Below are positions 17,201 through 24,855 of a stretch of DNA of 64,000 nucleotides, piece after piece (positions within the stretch are counted from its first letter, which is position 1; every line of letters starts with the position of its first letter). The notes beneath the pieces were generated by a model. It worked only from the letters and a program-made list of their open reading frames with translations, did no database searches and had not been told where the DNA came from. The position numbers and the translations under genes were made by a program. This DNA comes from Actinomyces procaprae (GTDB taxonomy: Bacteria; Actinomycetota; Actinomycetes; Actinomycetales; Actinomycetaceae), in NCBI RefSeq assembly GCF_004798665.1, contig NZ_CP039292.1:620001-684000 (forward strand), read 5' to 3'.

Positions 17201-18484
17201 TCAGGCGGTGGTGACGTGCTCGCCGTAGCGCTCCAGCTCGATCTCCTCCAGGGACTTGCCCTGGGTCTTCGGAGCGCCGATGGTGCCCACGAGCGTGGAG
17301 ACGACGAGGAAGCCGATGAGGATGAGGCCATCGATCATCAGACCGTTCTCCCACTTGAGGATGATCGGGAAGATCAGCGAGATCAGGCCGGACGCCAGGC
17401 GGACCGCGAAGAAGACGATGCCCTGCGCGGCCGAGCGGTACGGGGTGGCGAACAGTTCGGGGGACCACACCGAGTAGAAGGCCTGGGCGGACGGGCCGGC
17501 GGACAGTCCCCAGATGATGGTGTAGCCGAAGGCGGTCCAGGCGGCGTCGGAGGGGCCGAAGACCAGGACGATCCAGGAGACGATGGCCGCCAGGCCGCCG
17601 ACCAGGAAGTGCCAGCGGTAGGGGACGCGGTCGACCAGGTTCATGAAGATGAAGGTGGAGACGATCACGAAGCCCCAGGAGAGCATGGAGAACAGGTCGG
17701 TCTGGATGGTCTCGTAGCCCATGGAGCTGAGGATCGTGGGCAGGAAGATGCCGTTCTGGGAGGCGGCCTGGTTCCAGCAGGTGTAGATGACGGCCAGGAA
17801 GATGAGCGCGGTGATGTTCACGCGGCGGCTCAGCAGCTTGCGGAAGGCCGCCCACATCGACGGCGGCTTGGCCTGCGCCCCGCCCTTCGCCTGCTGCCAG
17901 GTCTCGGACTCCTCCAGGCCCTGACGGATGTACCAGGTGACCAGGGCGATCACGACCAGGTGGGCGAAGACAATCCGGCTGCCTAGCAGCCCCAGCGGAG
18001 CGAGGGCGGCGGCCAGGCCGAAGCCGATGAAGGGGCCGAAGGACCAGGCGAGCTGGGTGGCGCCGATGTGCTTGCCGCGCTGGCTGGTGGGGGCGAACTC
18101 GGCGATGTAGGTCCAGCCGGCCGGCACGGAGGCGCCCACGGCCAGGCCGACGATCACGAAGCCGGTGAACAGCATGGGCAGGTTCACGGTGAAGACGACG
18201 ATCAGGCCGCCGAGCGCGTACAGCAGCAGGTCGTAGGTGTAGATGAACTTGCGCCCGTACTTGTCGCACAGCGGGCCGCCGATGAGGGCACCGATGGCGG
18301 CGCCGAAGGCGTTGGAGCTGAAGGCTGCCAGCAGGCCGGCGATGGTGCCGTCGTCGCCGGGGAAGTAGGCGGCACCCCAGAAACCGAGTGAGGTGGCGAT
18401 GGCGATGATGGAGCCGGAGTCGATGTAGTTGGACATGGAGACGGCGGCGGTCGCCTGCCAGCCGGTCAGTGGCTTACGGGCCAC
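17201..18484 (-). CDS. MFS transporter, probable L-rhamnose/rhamnoside permease
   Basis: A 427-residue carrier with about 12 hydrophobic segments and the classic MFS loop GGPLCDKYGRKFIYTYD between segments 2 and 3, plus a second-half GGLAAIVSWIVLVFG region. The central cytoplasmic loop contains EESETWQQAKGGAQ, where sugar-porter and metabolite:H+ symporter proteins have a similar loop. It lies between the mutarotase and isomerase genes and is therefore the likely uptake system of the locus. Whether it carries free rhamnose or short rhamnosides cannot be told; the presence of cytoplasmic rhamnosidases argues that rhamnosides can enter. ATG has RBS AAGGAGGATCC upstream. Confidence 0.85.
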   Translation of the reverse strand: MARKPLTGWQATAAVSMSNYIDSGSIIAIATSLGFWGAAYFPGDDGTIAGLLAAFSSNAFGAAIGALIGGPLCDKYGRKFIYTYDLLLYALGGLIVVFTVNLPMLFTGFVIVGLAVGASVPAGWTYIAEFAPTSQRGKHIGATQLAWSFGPFIGFGLAAALAPLGLLGSRIVFAHLVVIALVTWYIRQGLEESETWQQAKGGAQAKPPSMWAAFRKLLSRRVNITALIFLAVIYTCWNQAASQNGIFLPTILSSMGYETIQTDLFSMLSWGFVIVSTFIFMNLVDRVPYRWHFLVGGLAAIVSWIVLVFGPSDAAWTAFGYTIIWGLSAGPSAQAFYSVWSPELFATPYRSAAQGIVFFAVRLASGLISLIFPIILKWENGLMIDGLILIGFLVVSTLVGTIGAPKTQGKSLEEIELERYGEHVTTA

Positions 18485-18529
18485 GGGATCCTCCTTGAAT
18501 CGTGGGCGATGGGTGTGGGGCGGGGAGGG

Positions 18530-19018
18530 TCAGGGCAGGTAGAAGTACTGGGGCAGGACGGTGGAGGTGCCGCCATCGGGCTGGGCGAAGTACTGGGCCA
18601 TCTCCGCCTGCCAGCGGGTGTTGACCTCCTCGTCCTCCATGGCGGCCATGGCTGCGGCGGCGTCGTCGGACTCGAAGTAGCCGACGACGAGCCCGTCCTG
18701 CGGGCGCAGGAAGAGGGAGTAGTTGCGCCAGCCGCAGCGGCTCAGGGCCTGGCGCATCTCCTCCCAGACGTGCTGGTGGACCTCGACGTACTCGGTGAGT
18801 CGGTCCGGCCGCACGCGCAGTAGGAAGCAGCAGCGGTGCGGGGAACGGGCCGTGGTGGTGTTCAGCAGCTCAGTGAGGGCGGCCGGGACGGCGGCGGAGG
18901 CGGCTGTCGCGTTGGGGACGGGCGGCGTGGCCGGGGCGGCACCGGCTGTGGCGGCCGCGGTGGCGGGAGCGTCGGCTGCCGACGTGGTCGGGGCGTCTGC
19001 GCTGGGGGAGTCGGTCAT
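18530..19018 (-). CDS. rhaM: L-rhamnose mutarotase with extended N-terminus
   Basis: The C-terminal ~105 residues (CCFLLRVRPDRLTEYVEVH through QYF) form the ferredoxin-like mutarotase domain with the catalytic-site segments HVWEEM and RNYSLFL. It interconverts alpha- and beta-L-rhamnose. The ATG at 19018 (RBS AAGGAC) adds about 55 Ala/Thr/Pro-rich residues not found in typical 104-residue mutarotases. It is the first gene of the rhamnose transcript, with a LacI-type operator 57 bp upstream. Its 5' two-thirds is duplicated at 21777-22101. Confidence 0.9.
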   Translation of the reverse strand: MTDSPSADAPTTSAADAPATAAATAGAAPATPPVPNATAASAAVPAALTELLNTTTARSPHRCCFLLRVRPDRLTEYVEVHQHVWEEMRQALSRCGWRNYSLFLRPQDGLVVGYFESDDAAAAMAAMEDEEVNTRWQAEMAQYFAQPDGGTSTVLPQYFYLP

Positions 19019-19074
19019 GGAACGTCCTTGTTCGGGTTGTGCCGCGACGGGAGGCCGGGGCGTGAACGACGGTG

Positions 19075-19086
19075 TGAACCGTTTCA
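19075..19086. promoter_or_regulatory. LacI-family-type operator upstream of the mutarotase gene
   Basis: TGAACCGTTTCA is a 12-bp near-palindrome with the central CG typical of LacI-family sites, located 57 bp upstream of the mutarotase ATG and between the divergent mutarotase and lipoprotein genes. An exact copy lies at 22157-22168 in the duplicated segment. No other copy was noticed in the rhamnose genes. Confidence 0.55.
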
Positions 19087-19193
19087 ACATGGGCGACGAT
19101 AGACCGCGACCGGCCGCGAGTCAAGGGCCGTGCAGGATTCGTGCGGGCCGCCTAGTTGCTTGCGCGTGACGTGTGGGCGTGTGAGACTACATA

Positions 19194-19221
19194 ACGTCCT
19201 GATGACGTGACCTGCAGGTCA
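19194..19221. promoter_or_regulatory. Two palindromes in the leader of the lipoprotein gene
   Basis: ACGTCCTGATGACGT (arms ACGTC/GACGT, 19194-19208) abuts the perfect 14-bp palindrome TGACCTGCAGGTCA (19208-19221), 26 bp before the ATG. Both are conserved in the second unit (22277-22304), where nearby bases have diverged, which suggests a bound regulator. Confidence 0.5.
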
Positions 19222-19246
19222 GCCTTATGCGTACGAGGAGTTGCCC

Positions 19247-19951
19247 ATGGCTCGTTTCCCGACTGGTTCACCCGGGCTGCGTCGTGCTGCCGCAGGTGCG
19301 GTGGCGCTGCTGCTGTCCTGCGCGCCGTTAGTGGCGTGCTCGTCTGATTCCGACGACAACCCCCTGGGCATCGGCACCTTCGACCCCGAGGCCATGGCCT
19401 CGGCTGAGGCCTCCGAGTCAGCCGCCGCCGCGGCTGCGTCCGCGTCTGCCGCGGCCTCTGCGGAGGCGGCTGGGGTGGTGACCGCGGAGTCCTTGTCGAC
19501 TGAGCGGCATGTGATCACCTCTATCCCCGAGGATCTGGATGAGCAGCAGACCGAGATCCTGAAGGCTTTCGTCCACTACGACGAGGTGACCTGGAACATC
19601 TGGTTCACCCGCACCGGCGTGGAGAACGCCGAACCCCTCATGACCGCCGAGGCATACCAAAGACTTAAAAACAACCTGGACCAGACCGTCGCCGGACACA
19701 CCGACGGTACGGTGAGGGTCGCAGTGACCTCGGTGTATTTGACGTCTCCCTATGACTCGCCGCCTAAAGCCACGGTCGAGATTTGTGACGACCAGACAGA
19801 TCTAGTGAAGTATGACGCTGACGGCAATGATGTCAGTGATCCTGAGACTCTGCAGGTGCGCTACAAGATCAGGATCACCATGGTTGATGAGGACGGTGCC
19901 TGGAAGGAATCCTCCGAGGAGCGCCTGTCGACCAACGAATGCACGGTGTGA
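19247..19951 (+). CDS. Lipoprotein of unknown function, copy 1
   Basis: The ATG at 19247 (RBS GAGGAG) starts a 234-residue protein with an Arg-rich n-region, hydrophobic core AAAGAVALLLSCAPLVAC and a lipobox ending at Cys31, so it should be lipid-anchored outside the membrane. An Ala/Ser/Glu-rich linker (about residues 48-78) leads to a globular domain with VTWNIWFTRTGVENAEPLMTAE, a segment reminiscent of actinobacterial lipoproteins that carry an NTF2-like fold. The stop is 3 bp before the next gene, so the two are co-translated. Copy 2 at 22328 keeps residues 1-125 well but differs strongly from about residue 135 to 165. Function unknown. Confidence 0.8.
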   Translation: MARFPTGSPGLRRAAAGAVALLLSCAPLVACSSDSDDNPLGIGTFDPEAMASAEASESAAAAAASASAAASAEAAGVVTAESLSTERHVITSIPEDLDEQQTEILKAFVHYDEVTWNIWFTRTGVENAEPLMTAEAYQRLKNNLDQTVAGHTDGTVRVAVTSVYLTSPYDSPPKATVEICDDQTDLVKYDADGNDVSDPETLQVRYKIRITMVDEDGAWKESSEERLSTNECTV

Positions 19952-19954
19952 GCC

Positions 19955-21016
19955 ATGGCGCGGATGACTCGAAAACTAGCCGCCTTAGTAGGCGCGGTGC
20001 TCCTGTTGGCGGCCCCACTCGTAACCGCAGCTCCAGCCTGGGCCCTTGAGGAGGATGGGGACGCTGTTGGTGGTTCGTCTTCTGGTTCGGTGTCTGCTGG
20101 TGGGGATGGGTCGGTGACTATGACGGTGACCGCCCAGTACACGTCGGCTGCGGCAGACGGCTCGGGCGGTAGCTCTGGTGACGTGGTGTCGTCGCAGTCG
20201 GTGACCGCGAGTGTGCATCCGGTGTGCTGGTACGAGCAGAGCGACACCGGGGCGGAGCGGGCGAAGTATATTGACTCGCCGAAGGCCACCGATTACATGA
20301 GTACTACACGTGGCGACACGTGGGATGACTATAAGGCCCGCTTCCCGGACTACGAGTCGTACGCGGATGACACCAAGGGGCGCTGGTACATCCCGGTGTG
20401 CGATTCACGGTACATGGCCGACGGTGACGAACGCGATTTCGGGGAGGTCATGGCGGACTACTACGCCAACAACAGCCCCGTCTATGTGCCTGCCGGGAGT
20501 GCGCCTCCGGAGCCGGTAATTGATGGGACCACCCTGGCGCGGGCGGCGTGGGATGCGGTGACGATCCCTACCGCCATGATCGGCTACAACCCCATGGTGG
20601 GGGACTTGCAGGCCACGATCGTGGGCTGGGACACCTGGATCTGGGCCACCGGTGATACGCCTAAGGAGGTGCGTGTGACGGCTACCGCCGGCCCCGTAAC
20701 CGCCACCATCACTGCCACTGCCTCTATGCTTACTCTTCAGCCCAAGGATGGGGTCGCCAAGTGCACCGGGTTCGGGATCCCGTGGAGTGAGGGCAACGAC
20801 CGGATCGGCACCGACTGCGTGATCGTGTTCGACCGCTCGTCGGCGCACTTCAAGGACAGTGTGACCCCGGTGGATGTGAAGGTGTCCTACGCGATCACCT
20901 ACTCCGCCACCGACGGGGCCGCCGGCAGCCTCAACACCCACACCACCAGCACAACCACCACTATCCCCGTAGCCGAAATCCAGACGATTATCGTCCGCCC
21001 CACCGACGAACCATAA
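19955..21016 (+). CDS. Secreted protein of unknown function, copy 1
   Basis: A 353-residue protein with a Sec signal peptide (MARMTRKLAALVGAVLLLA) and probable cleavage after AWA at residue 30. It has no second membrane segment. The mature part has a Gly/Ser-rich start (GSSSGSVSAGGDGSV), a region with HPVCWYEQ, a variable middle (about residues 88-165), then VYVPAGSAPPEPVIDG, WDTWIWATGD and KCTGFGIPW, and a Thr-rich C-terminus (NTHTTSTTTTIPV). Four cysteines in pairs suggest disulfides. The start follows the lipoprotein stop by 3 bp, pointing to a functional pair. From about residue 285 to the end it is identical to copy 2. No known domain recognised. Confidence 0.8.
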   Translation: MARMTRKLAALVGAVLLLAAPLVTAAPAWALEEDGDAVGGSSSGSVSAGGDGSVTMTVTAQYTSAAADGSGGSSGDVVSSQSVTASVHPVCWYEQSDTGAERAKYIDSPKATDYMSTTRGDTWDDYKARFPDYESYADDTKGRWYIPVCDSRYMADGDERDFGEVMADYYANNSPVYVPAGSAPPEPVIDGTTLARAAWDAVTIPTAMIGYNPMVGDLQATIVGWDTWIWATGDTPKEVRVTATAGPVTATITATASMLTLQPKDGVAKCTGFGIPWSEGNDRIGTDCVIVFDRSSAHFKDSVTPVDVKVSYAITYSATDGAAGSLNTHTTSTTTTIPVAEIQTIIVRPTDEP

Positions 21017-21776
21017 GCCAGGCGGTGTTCTGGTCGATTGACGGGAACGGAGCGCCGGGGCTCGTGCCAGTGCTGGTGGTGTCGGTTGCGTTGGATGGGT
21101 CGGGGGGTGCTGGGGTTCTTGCTGGACGTGTAGTTCGGGATGGCGTGGTGTTCTCGTGCCTGGGTGCCGATGTAGGTCAGTAGTTCCGGCATGATGTCCA
21201 TGGCCTCCTGGGTGGTTTTGGGACCGTCCAGGCTGCCTTCTGGGTCAAGCAAGGCGACGGCCAGTATGAAGCCGTTCCCGAAGCAGATGCCGTTCACATA
21301 GTTTTCTGAGCCGGACCCCCTGACCCAGAGGTAGGTGTTTCCCTCCAACTTGGGGGTGTCGAGCTTCTGGACGCCGTTTTCGGTGTCTGCGGCCATGGTC
21401 TCGTCGGTCCACTTATAGCCATTGCCTGCGTCGTACTCGTCGTCGTGCCAGTATTCGGTGAACATGATGGTGTTTTACAAGTAGTGGCCTCTGGTATTCG
21501 TGGCCGGTGGCATTCTCGAGGAAACAGTGCAACGCCTATCCCAACCGCCGTAGTTCTGTATCGTGGAGCTGCCGATACTGCTGCCGAGGATTCGGTTGAG
21601 CCCGGCGGTGTTGTAGACGTCCTGGCATACGGCCTCCGGCGGCGGCAGCTCCTCCGGCTGGTCCCAGGGGCGCCACCACCAGGCGAAGGCACCGGCGCAC
21701 AGGACGGTGATGGCGAGCAGGATGGCCAGTATGCGTCGTCTTGGCCGCGTTTCCCGGCTTCCTGGGGCGTCGTCGG
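20899..21776 (-). pseudogene. Broken single-pass membrane protein gene, copy 1 (nonsense codon)
   Basis: The 5' part (RRRILAILLAITVLCAGAF, a membrane anchor, then WWWRPWDQPEELPPPEAVCQD) is followed by an in-frame TAA at 21475-21477 and then by the continuation NTIMFTEYWHDDEYDAGNG. The intact paralogue at 25877-26941 has CAG at the equivalent codon (YYLQNTIM). The 5' end is also joined in frame to the truncated mutarotase copy. The frame stays open to 20899, antisense to the end of the secreted-protein gene, so the original stop is uncertain (probably near 21030). Confidence 0.8.
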
Positions 21777-22101
21777 ACTCGAAGTAGCCGACGACGAGCC
21801 CGTCCTGGGGACGCAGGAACAGCGAGTAGTTGCGCCAGCCGCAGCGGGTCAGGGCGTGGCGCATCTCCTCCCAGACGTGCTGGTGGACCTCGACGTACTC
21901 GGTGAGCCGGTCTGGGCGCACGTGCAGCAGGAAGCAGCAGCGGTGGGGGGAGCGGGCCGAGGTGGTGTTCAGCAGCTCGGTGAGGGCGGCCGGGACGGCG
22001 GCGGAGGCGGCTGTCGCGTTGGGGACGGGCGGCGTGGCCGGGGCGGCACCGGCTGTGGCGGCCGCGGTGGCGGGAGCGTCGGCGGTGGGGGAGTCAGTCA
22101 T
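21777..22101 (-). pseudogene. Truncated copy of the mutarotase gene
   Basis: Starts ATG 22101 with the same RBS and Ala/Thr/Pro-rich N-terminus as rhaM and keeps the domain to GLVVGYFESDDA, then the reading frame passes without a stop into the broken membrane-protein gene (PGSRETRPRRRIL). The last ~45 mutarotase residues are missing. It is the left boundary of duplication unit 2, brought here by the duplication, and gives a fused frame of about 209 codons that would end at the nonsense codon at 21475. Confidence 0.88.
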
Positions 22102-22156
22102 GGAACGTCCTTGTTCGTGGGTGCCGCGGCGGAGGGCCGAGGCCTGAACGACGGCG

Positions 22157-22168
22157 TGAACCGTTTCA
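22157..22168. promoter_or_regulatory. Duplicated LacI-type operator upstream of truncated mutarotase copy
   Basis: TGAACCGTTTCA, identical to 19075-19086 and in the same position relative to the mutarotase start. If the rhamnose regulator still binds, transcription of this unit would be tied to rhamnose. Confidence 0.5.
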
Positions 22169-22276
22169 ACGCGAGCGACCATAGCCCTGCGGCTGCCCGA
22201 GAGTCAAGGGCTGTGCAAGAGTCACGTGGACCGCCTAGTTGCTTGTGTGTGACATCTGGGTGTGTGAAACTACGTA

Positions 22277-22304
22277 ACGTCCTGATGACGTGACCTGCAG
22301 GTCA
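22277..22304. promoter_or_regulatory. Conserved palindromes in the leader of lipoprotein copy 2
   Basis: ACGTCCTGATGACGT followed by TGACCTGCAGGTCA (22291-22304), the same pair as in unit 1, 24 bp before the ATG at 22328. Confidence 0.5.
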
Positions 22305-22327
22305 GCCTTATGTGCGAGGAGCTTCCC

Positions 22328-23020
22328 ATGACTCGTTTCCCAACAACTTCACCCCGATGGCGCCGCGCCGCCGCAGGCGCCGCGGCGCTGCTGCTGGCCT
22401 GTGCACCCCTGGCGGCATGCTCGTCCGACTCCGACGACAACCCCCTGGGTATCGGCACCTTTGACCCCGAGGCCATGGCCTCAGCCGAGGCGTCTGAGTC
22501 GGCCGCCGCCGCGGCTGCGTCCGCGTCTGCGGCGGCCTCGGCGGAGGCCGCAGGCGTGGTCACCGCGGAGTCACTGTCCACTGACCGCTACATAGTGACC
22601 GCGATCCCCGAGGACCTGGACGAGCTGCAGACCGAGGTGCTCAAGGCCTTCATCAACTACGACCAGGTCACCTGGAACATCTGGTTCACCCACACCGGCG
22701 CAGAGAACGCCGAACCCCTCATGACCGCAGAGGAGTACCAGGTCTTAAAGGAAGGCTACGAGCAGTTAGGAGATGGGCGCACAGACGGAGTAGTCCGCGT
22801 TTCGGTAAATCAGGTCTTCGCATTCGACATGCGAAAGGCTCAGGTGTTGATCTGTGGCGACCACTCGGACCTAGTCGACTATGACGCTGACGGCAACGAC
22901 ATCAGTGACCCAGAGACGCTCCAAGGCCGCTATGAGGTGCTTATAACCATGATCTACGAGGATGGGACCTGGAAAGAATCGGATGAAACAACGCTATCGA
23001 CCAACGAATGCGTGGCGTGA
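22328..23020 (+). CDS. Lipoprotein of unknown function, copy 2
   Basis: A 230-residue lipoprotein starting at ATG 22328 after RBS GAGGAG (an upstream in-frame ATG at 22310 lacks an RBS). Signal sequence RRAAAGAAALLLACAPLAAC places the lipidated cysteine at 31. The Ala/Ser/Glu linker and the segment VTWNIWFTHTGAENAEPLMTAE match copy 1. Residues about 135-170 (LKEGYEQLGDGRTDGVVRVSVNQVFAFDMRKAQ) differ in sequence and are shorter, while the end (LVDYDADGNDISDPETLQGRYE) again matches. The stop is followed after 3 bp by the secreted-protein gene. Function unknown; it evidently diversifies faster than its surroundings. Confidence 0.8.
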   Translation: MTRFPTTSPRWRRAAAGAAALLLACAPLAACSSDSDDNPLGIGTFDPEAMASAEASESAAAAAASASAAASAEAAGVVTAESLSTDRYIVTAIPEDLDELQTEVLKAFINYDQVTWNIWFTHTGAENAEPLMTAEEYQVLKEGYEQLGDGRTDGVVRVSVNQVFAFDMRKAQVLICGDHSDLVDYDADGNDISDPETLQGRYEVLITMIYEDGTWKESDETTLSTNECVA

Positions 23021-23023
23021 ACA

Positions 23024-24085
23024 ATGAAACACAAAGATCGAGTGACGCTAACAGTGATAGTCGCTCTTTTGGTTTTCGCTTCTGCTGTGATCGTGCCGAA
23101 CGCATGGGCGCAAAGGCTTAAGGGCACGCCCACTGGTTCTGGTTCGTCTTCTGGTTCGGTGTCGGCCGGTGGGGATGGTTCGGTGCAGATCGCGGTGTCT
23201 GCGGAGTATGTGTCGGCTGCGGCGGATGGGGCCGGCGGGGGTGGTGTGTCGGTGTCGGCGCAGTCGGTGACCGCGAGCGTGCATCCGGTGTGCTGGTACG
23301 AGCAGGATCGGACGGGTGCGGAGGTCGCGGAGTGGATTGACTCCAACCAGGCGGAGAAAGAGTATTCGGTGCACGGCAACTGGGGCGGTATCCGGTCGTA
23401 TATCGAGTCTGAGTATCCCGATTACGACTCCTATGCGGATGATACGGAGGGTTACTGGTATAAGCCGTGGTGCGACTGGAAGTACTACAACGGTGACGAT
23501 CCGATGGAGTACCAGAAGCTGTTCGCGGAGTTCACCTCGAATGGCCCTGTGTACGTGCCTGCTGGCCAGGCGGCGCCGGAGCCGGTGATCGACGGCGCCA
23601 CCCTGGCGCGGGCGGCGTGGGATGCGGTGACGATTCCTACGGCGACGATTGGCTACAACCCTTCGGTTGGTCAGTCGCGGGCCACGGTCGTGGGTATGGA
23701 CACCTGGATCTGGGCCACCGGCGACACGCCGAAGGAGGTGCGTGTTACGGCTACGGCGGGCCCGGTGTCGGCGACGGTCACGGCTACGGCGTCCCGGTTG
23801 ACTTTGCAGCCCAAGGACGGAACCGCCACGTGTACTGGGTTTGGTATCCCGTGGACTGAGGACAACGACCGCCTCGGCACCGACTGCGTGATCGTGTTCG
23901 ACCGCTCGTCGGCGCACTTCAAGGACAGTGTGACCCCGGTGGATGTGAAGGTGTCCTACGCGATCACCTACTCCGCCACCGACGGGGCCGCCGGCAGCCT
24001 CAACACCCACACCACCAGCACAACCACCACTATCCCCGTAGCCGAAATCCAGACGATTATCGTCCGCCCCACCGACGAACCATAA
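23024..24085 (+). CDS. Secreted protein of unknown function, copy 2
   Basis: A 353-residue homologue of the protein at 19955. The signal peptide is unrelated in detail (MKHKDRVTLTVIVALLVFAS, probable cleavage after NAWA) but functionally equivalent. Conserved blocks are GSSSGSVSAGGDGSV, SVTASVHPVCWYEQ, VYVPAGQAAPEPVIDG and everything after about residue 285. The middle (EWIDSNQAEKEYSVHGNWGG through KLFAEFTSNG) has diverged from copy 1. The lowered-GC, A-rich 5' 80 bases differ in composition from the surroundings. Paired with the lipoprotein just upstream. No known domain recognised. Confidence 0.8.
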   Translation: MKHKDRVTLTVIVALLVFASAVIVPNAWAQRLKGTPTGSGSSSGSVSAGGDGSVQIAVSAEYVSAAADGAGGGGVSVSAQSVTASVHPVCWYEQDRTGAEVAEWIDSNQAEKEYSVHGNWGGIRSYIESEYPDYDSYADDTEGYWYKPWCDWKYYNGDDPMEYQKLFAEFTSNGPVYVPAGQAAPEPVIDGATLARAAWDAVTIPTATIGYNPSVGQSRATVVGMDTWIWATGDTPKEVRVTATAGPVSATVTATASRLTLQPKDGTATCTGFGIPWTEDNDRLGTDCVIVFDRSSAHFKDSVTPVDVKVSYAITYSATDGAAGSLNTHTTSTTTTIPVAEIQTIIVRPTDEP

Positions 24086-24855
24086 GCCAGGCGGTGTTCT
24101 GGTCGATTGACGGGAACGGAGCGCCGGGGCTCGTGCCAGTGCTGGTGGTGTCGGTTGCGTTGGATGGGTCGGGGGGTGCTGGGGTTCTTGCTGGACGTGT
24201 AGTTCGGGATGGCGTGGTGTTCTCGTGCCTGGGTGCCGATGTAGGTCAGTAGTTCCGGCATGATGTCCATGGCCTCCTGGGTGGTTTTGGGACCGTCCAG
24301 GCTGCCTTCTGGGTCAAGCAAGGCGACGGCCAGTATGAAGCCGTTCCCGAAGCAGATGCCGTTCACATAGTTTTCTGAGCCGGACCCCCTGACCCAGAGG
24401 TAGGTGTTTCCCTCCAACTTGGGGGTGTCGAGCTTCTGGACGCCGTTTTCGGTGTCTGCGGCCATGGTCTCGTCGGTCCACTTATAGCCATTGCCTGCGT
24501 CGTACTCGTCGTCGTGCCAGTATTCGGTGAACATGATGGTGTTTTACAAGTAGTGGCCTCTGGTATTCGTGGCCGGTGGCATTCTCGAGGAAACAGTGCA
24601 ACGCCTATCCCAACCGCCGTAGTTCTGTATCGTGGAGCTGCCGATACTGCTGCCGAGGATTCGGTTGAGCCCGGCGGTGTTGTAGACGTCCTGGCATACG
24701 GCCTCCGGCGGCGGCAGCTCCTCCGGCTGGTCCCAGGGGCGCCACCACCAGGCGAGGGCACCGGCGCACAGGACGGTGATGGCGAGCAGGATGGCCAGTA
24801 TGCGTCGTCTTGGCCGCGTTTCCCGGCTTCCTGGGGCGGCGTCGGTGTGTCTCAC
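23968..24855 (-). pseudogene. Broken single-pass membrane protein gene, copy 2 (nonsense codon)
   Basis: Begins GTG at 24855, overlapping the TGA of the upstream array gene (GTGA), then RRRILAILLAITVLCAGAL membrane anchor and PPPEAVCQDVYNTAGLNRIL. The same in-frame TAA as in copy 1 occurs at 24544-24546, so the nonsense mutation predates the duplication or was spread by conversion. The remainder, NTIMFTEYWHDDEYDAG onward, is intact and stays open to 23968, antisense to the secreted-protein gene. A second start at the internal ATG could yield only the soluble half. Confidence 0.8.

Larger units (their letters stand above)
18660..21769. repeat. Tandem duplication, unit 1 (~3.1 kb)
   Basis: Begins inside the mutarotase gene at GCGTCGTCGGACTCGAAGTA and runs through the lipoprotein gene, secreted-protein gene and broken membrane-protein gene. 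Unit 2 starts with the same words at 21767. Corresponding points are 3107 bp apart at the left end and 3069 bp apart at the right end, so small indels have accumulated mainly in the left two thirds. The last ~965 bp (about 20807-21769) is almost unchanged between units. Confidence 0.9.
21767..24838. repeat. Tandem duplication, unit 2 (~3.07 kb)
   Basis: Second copy of the segment starting in rhaM. The right end matches unit 1 up to TTCCTGGGGCG (24838) and then enters the frameshifted array gene. By eye only one base differs from unit 1 across 23876-24838 (the G at about 24754 against A at 21685), while the lipoprotein and the middle of the secreted-protein gene differ at many sites. Confidence 0.9.

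Noticed and set aside
20899..21000. Second hydrophobic segment (TIIVWISATGIVVVVLVVWVL) at the C-terminus of the broken membrane-protein frame
   Set aside because: It is the antisense reading of the Thr/Val-rich end of the secreted-protein gene, not part of the original protein.
22310..22327. Upstream ATG of the second lipoprotein gene
   Set aside because: No Shine-Dalgarno sequence precedes it and it would put Glu residues before the signal peptide; GAGGAG precedes the ATG at 22328.
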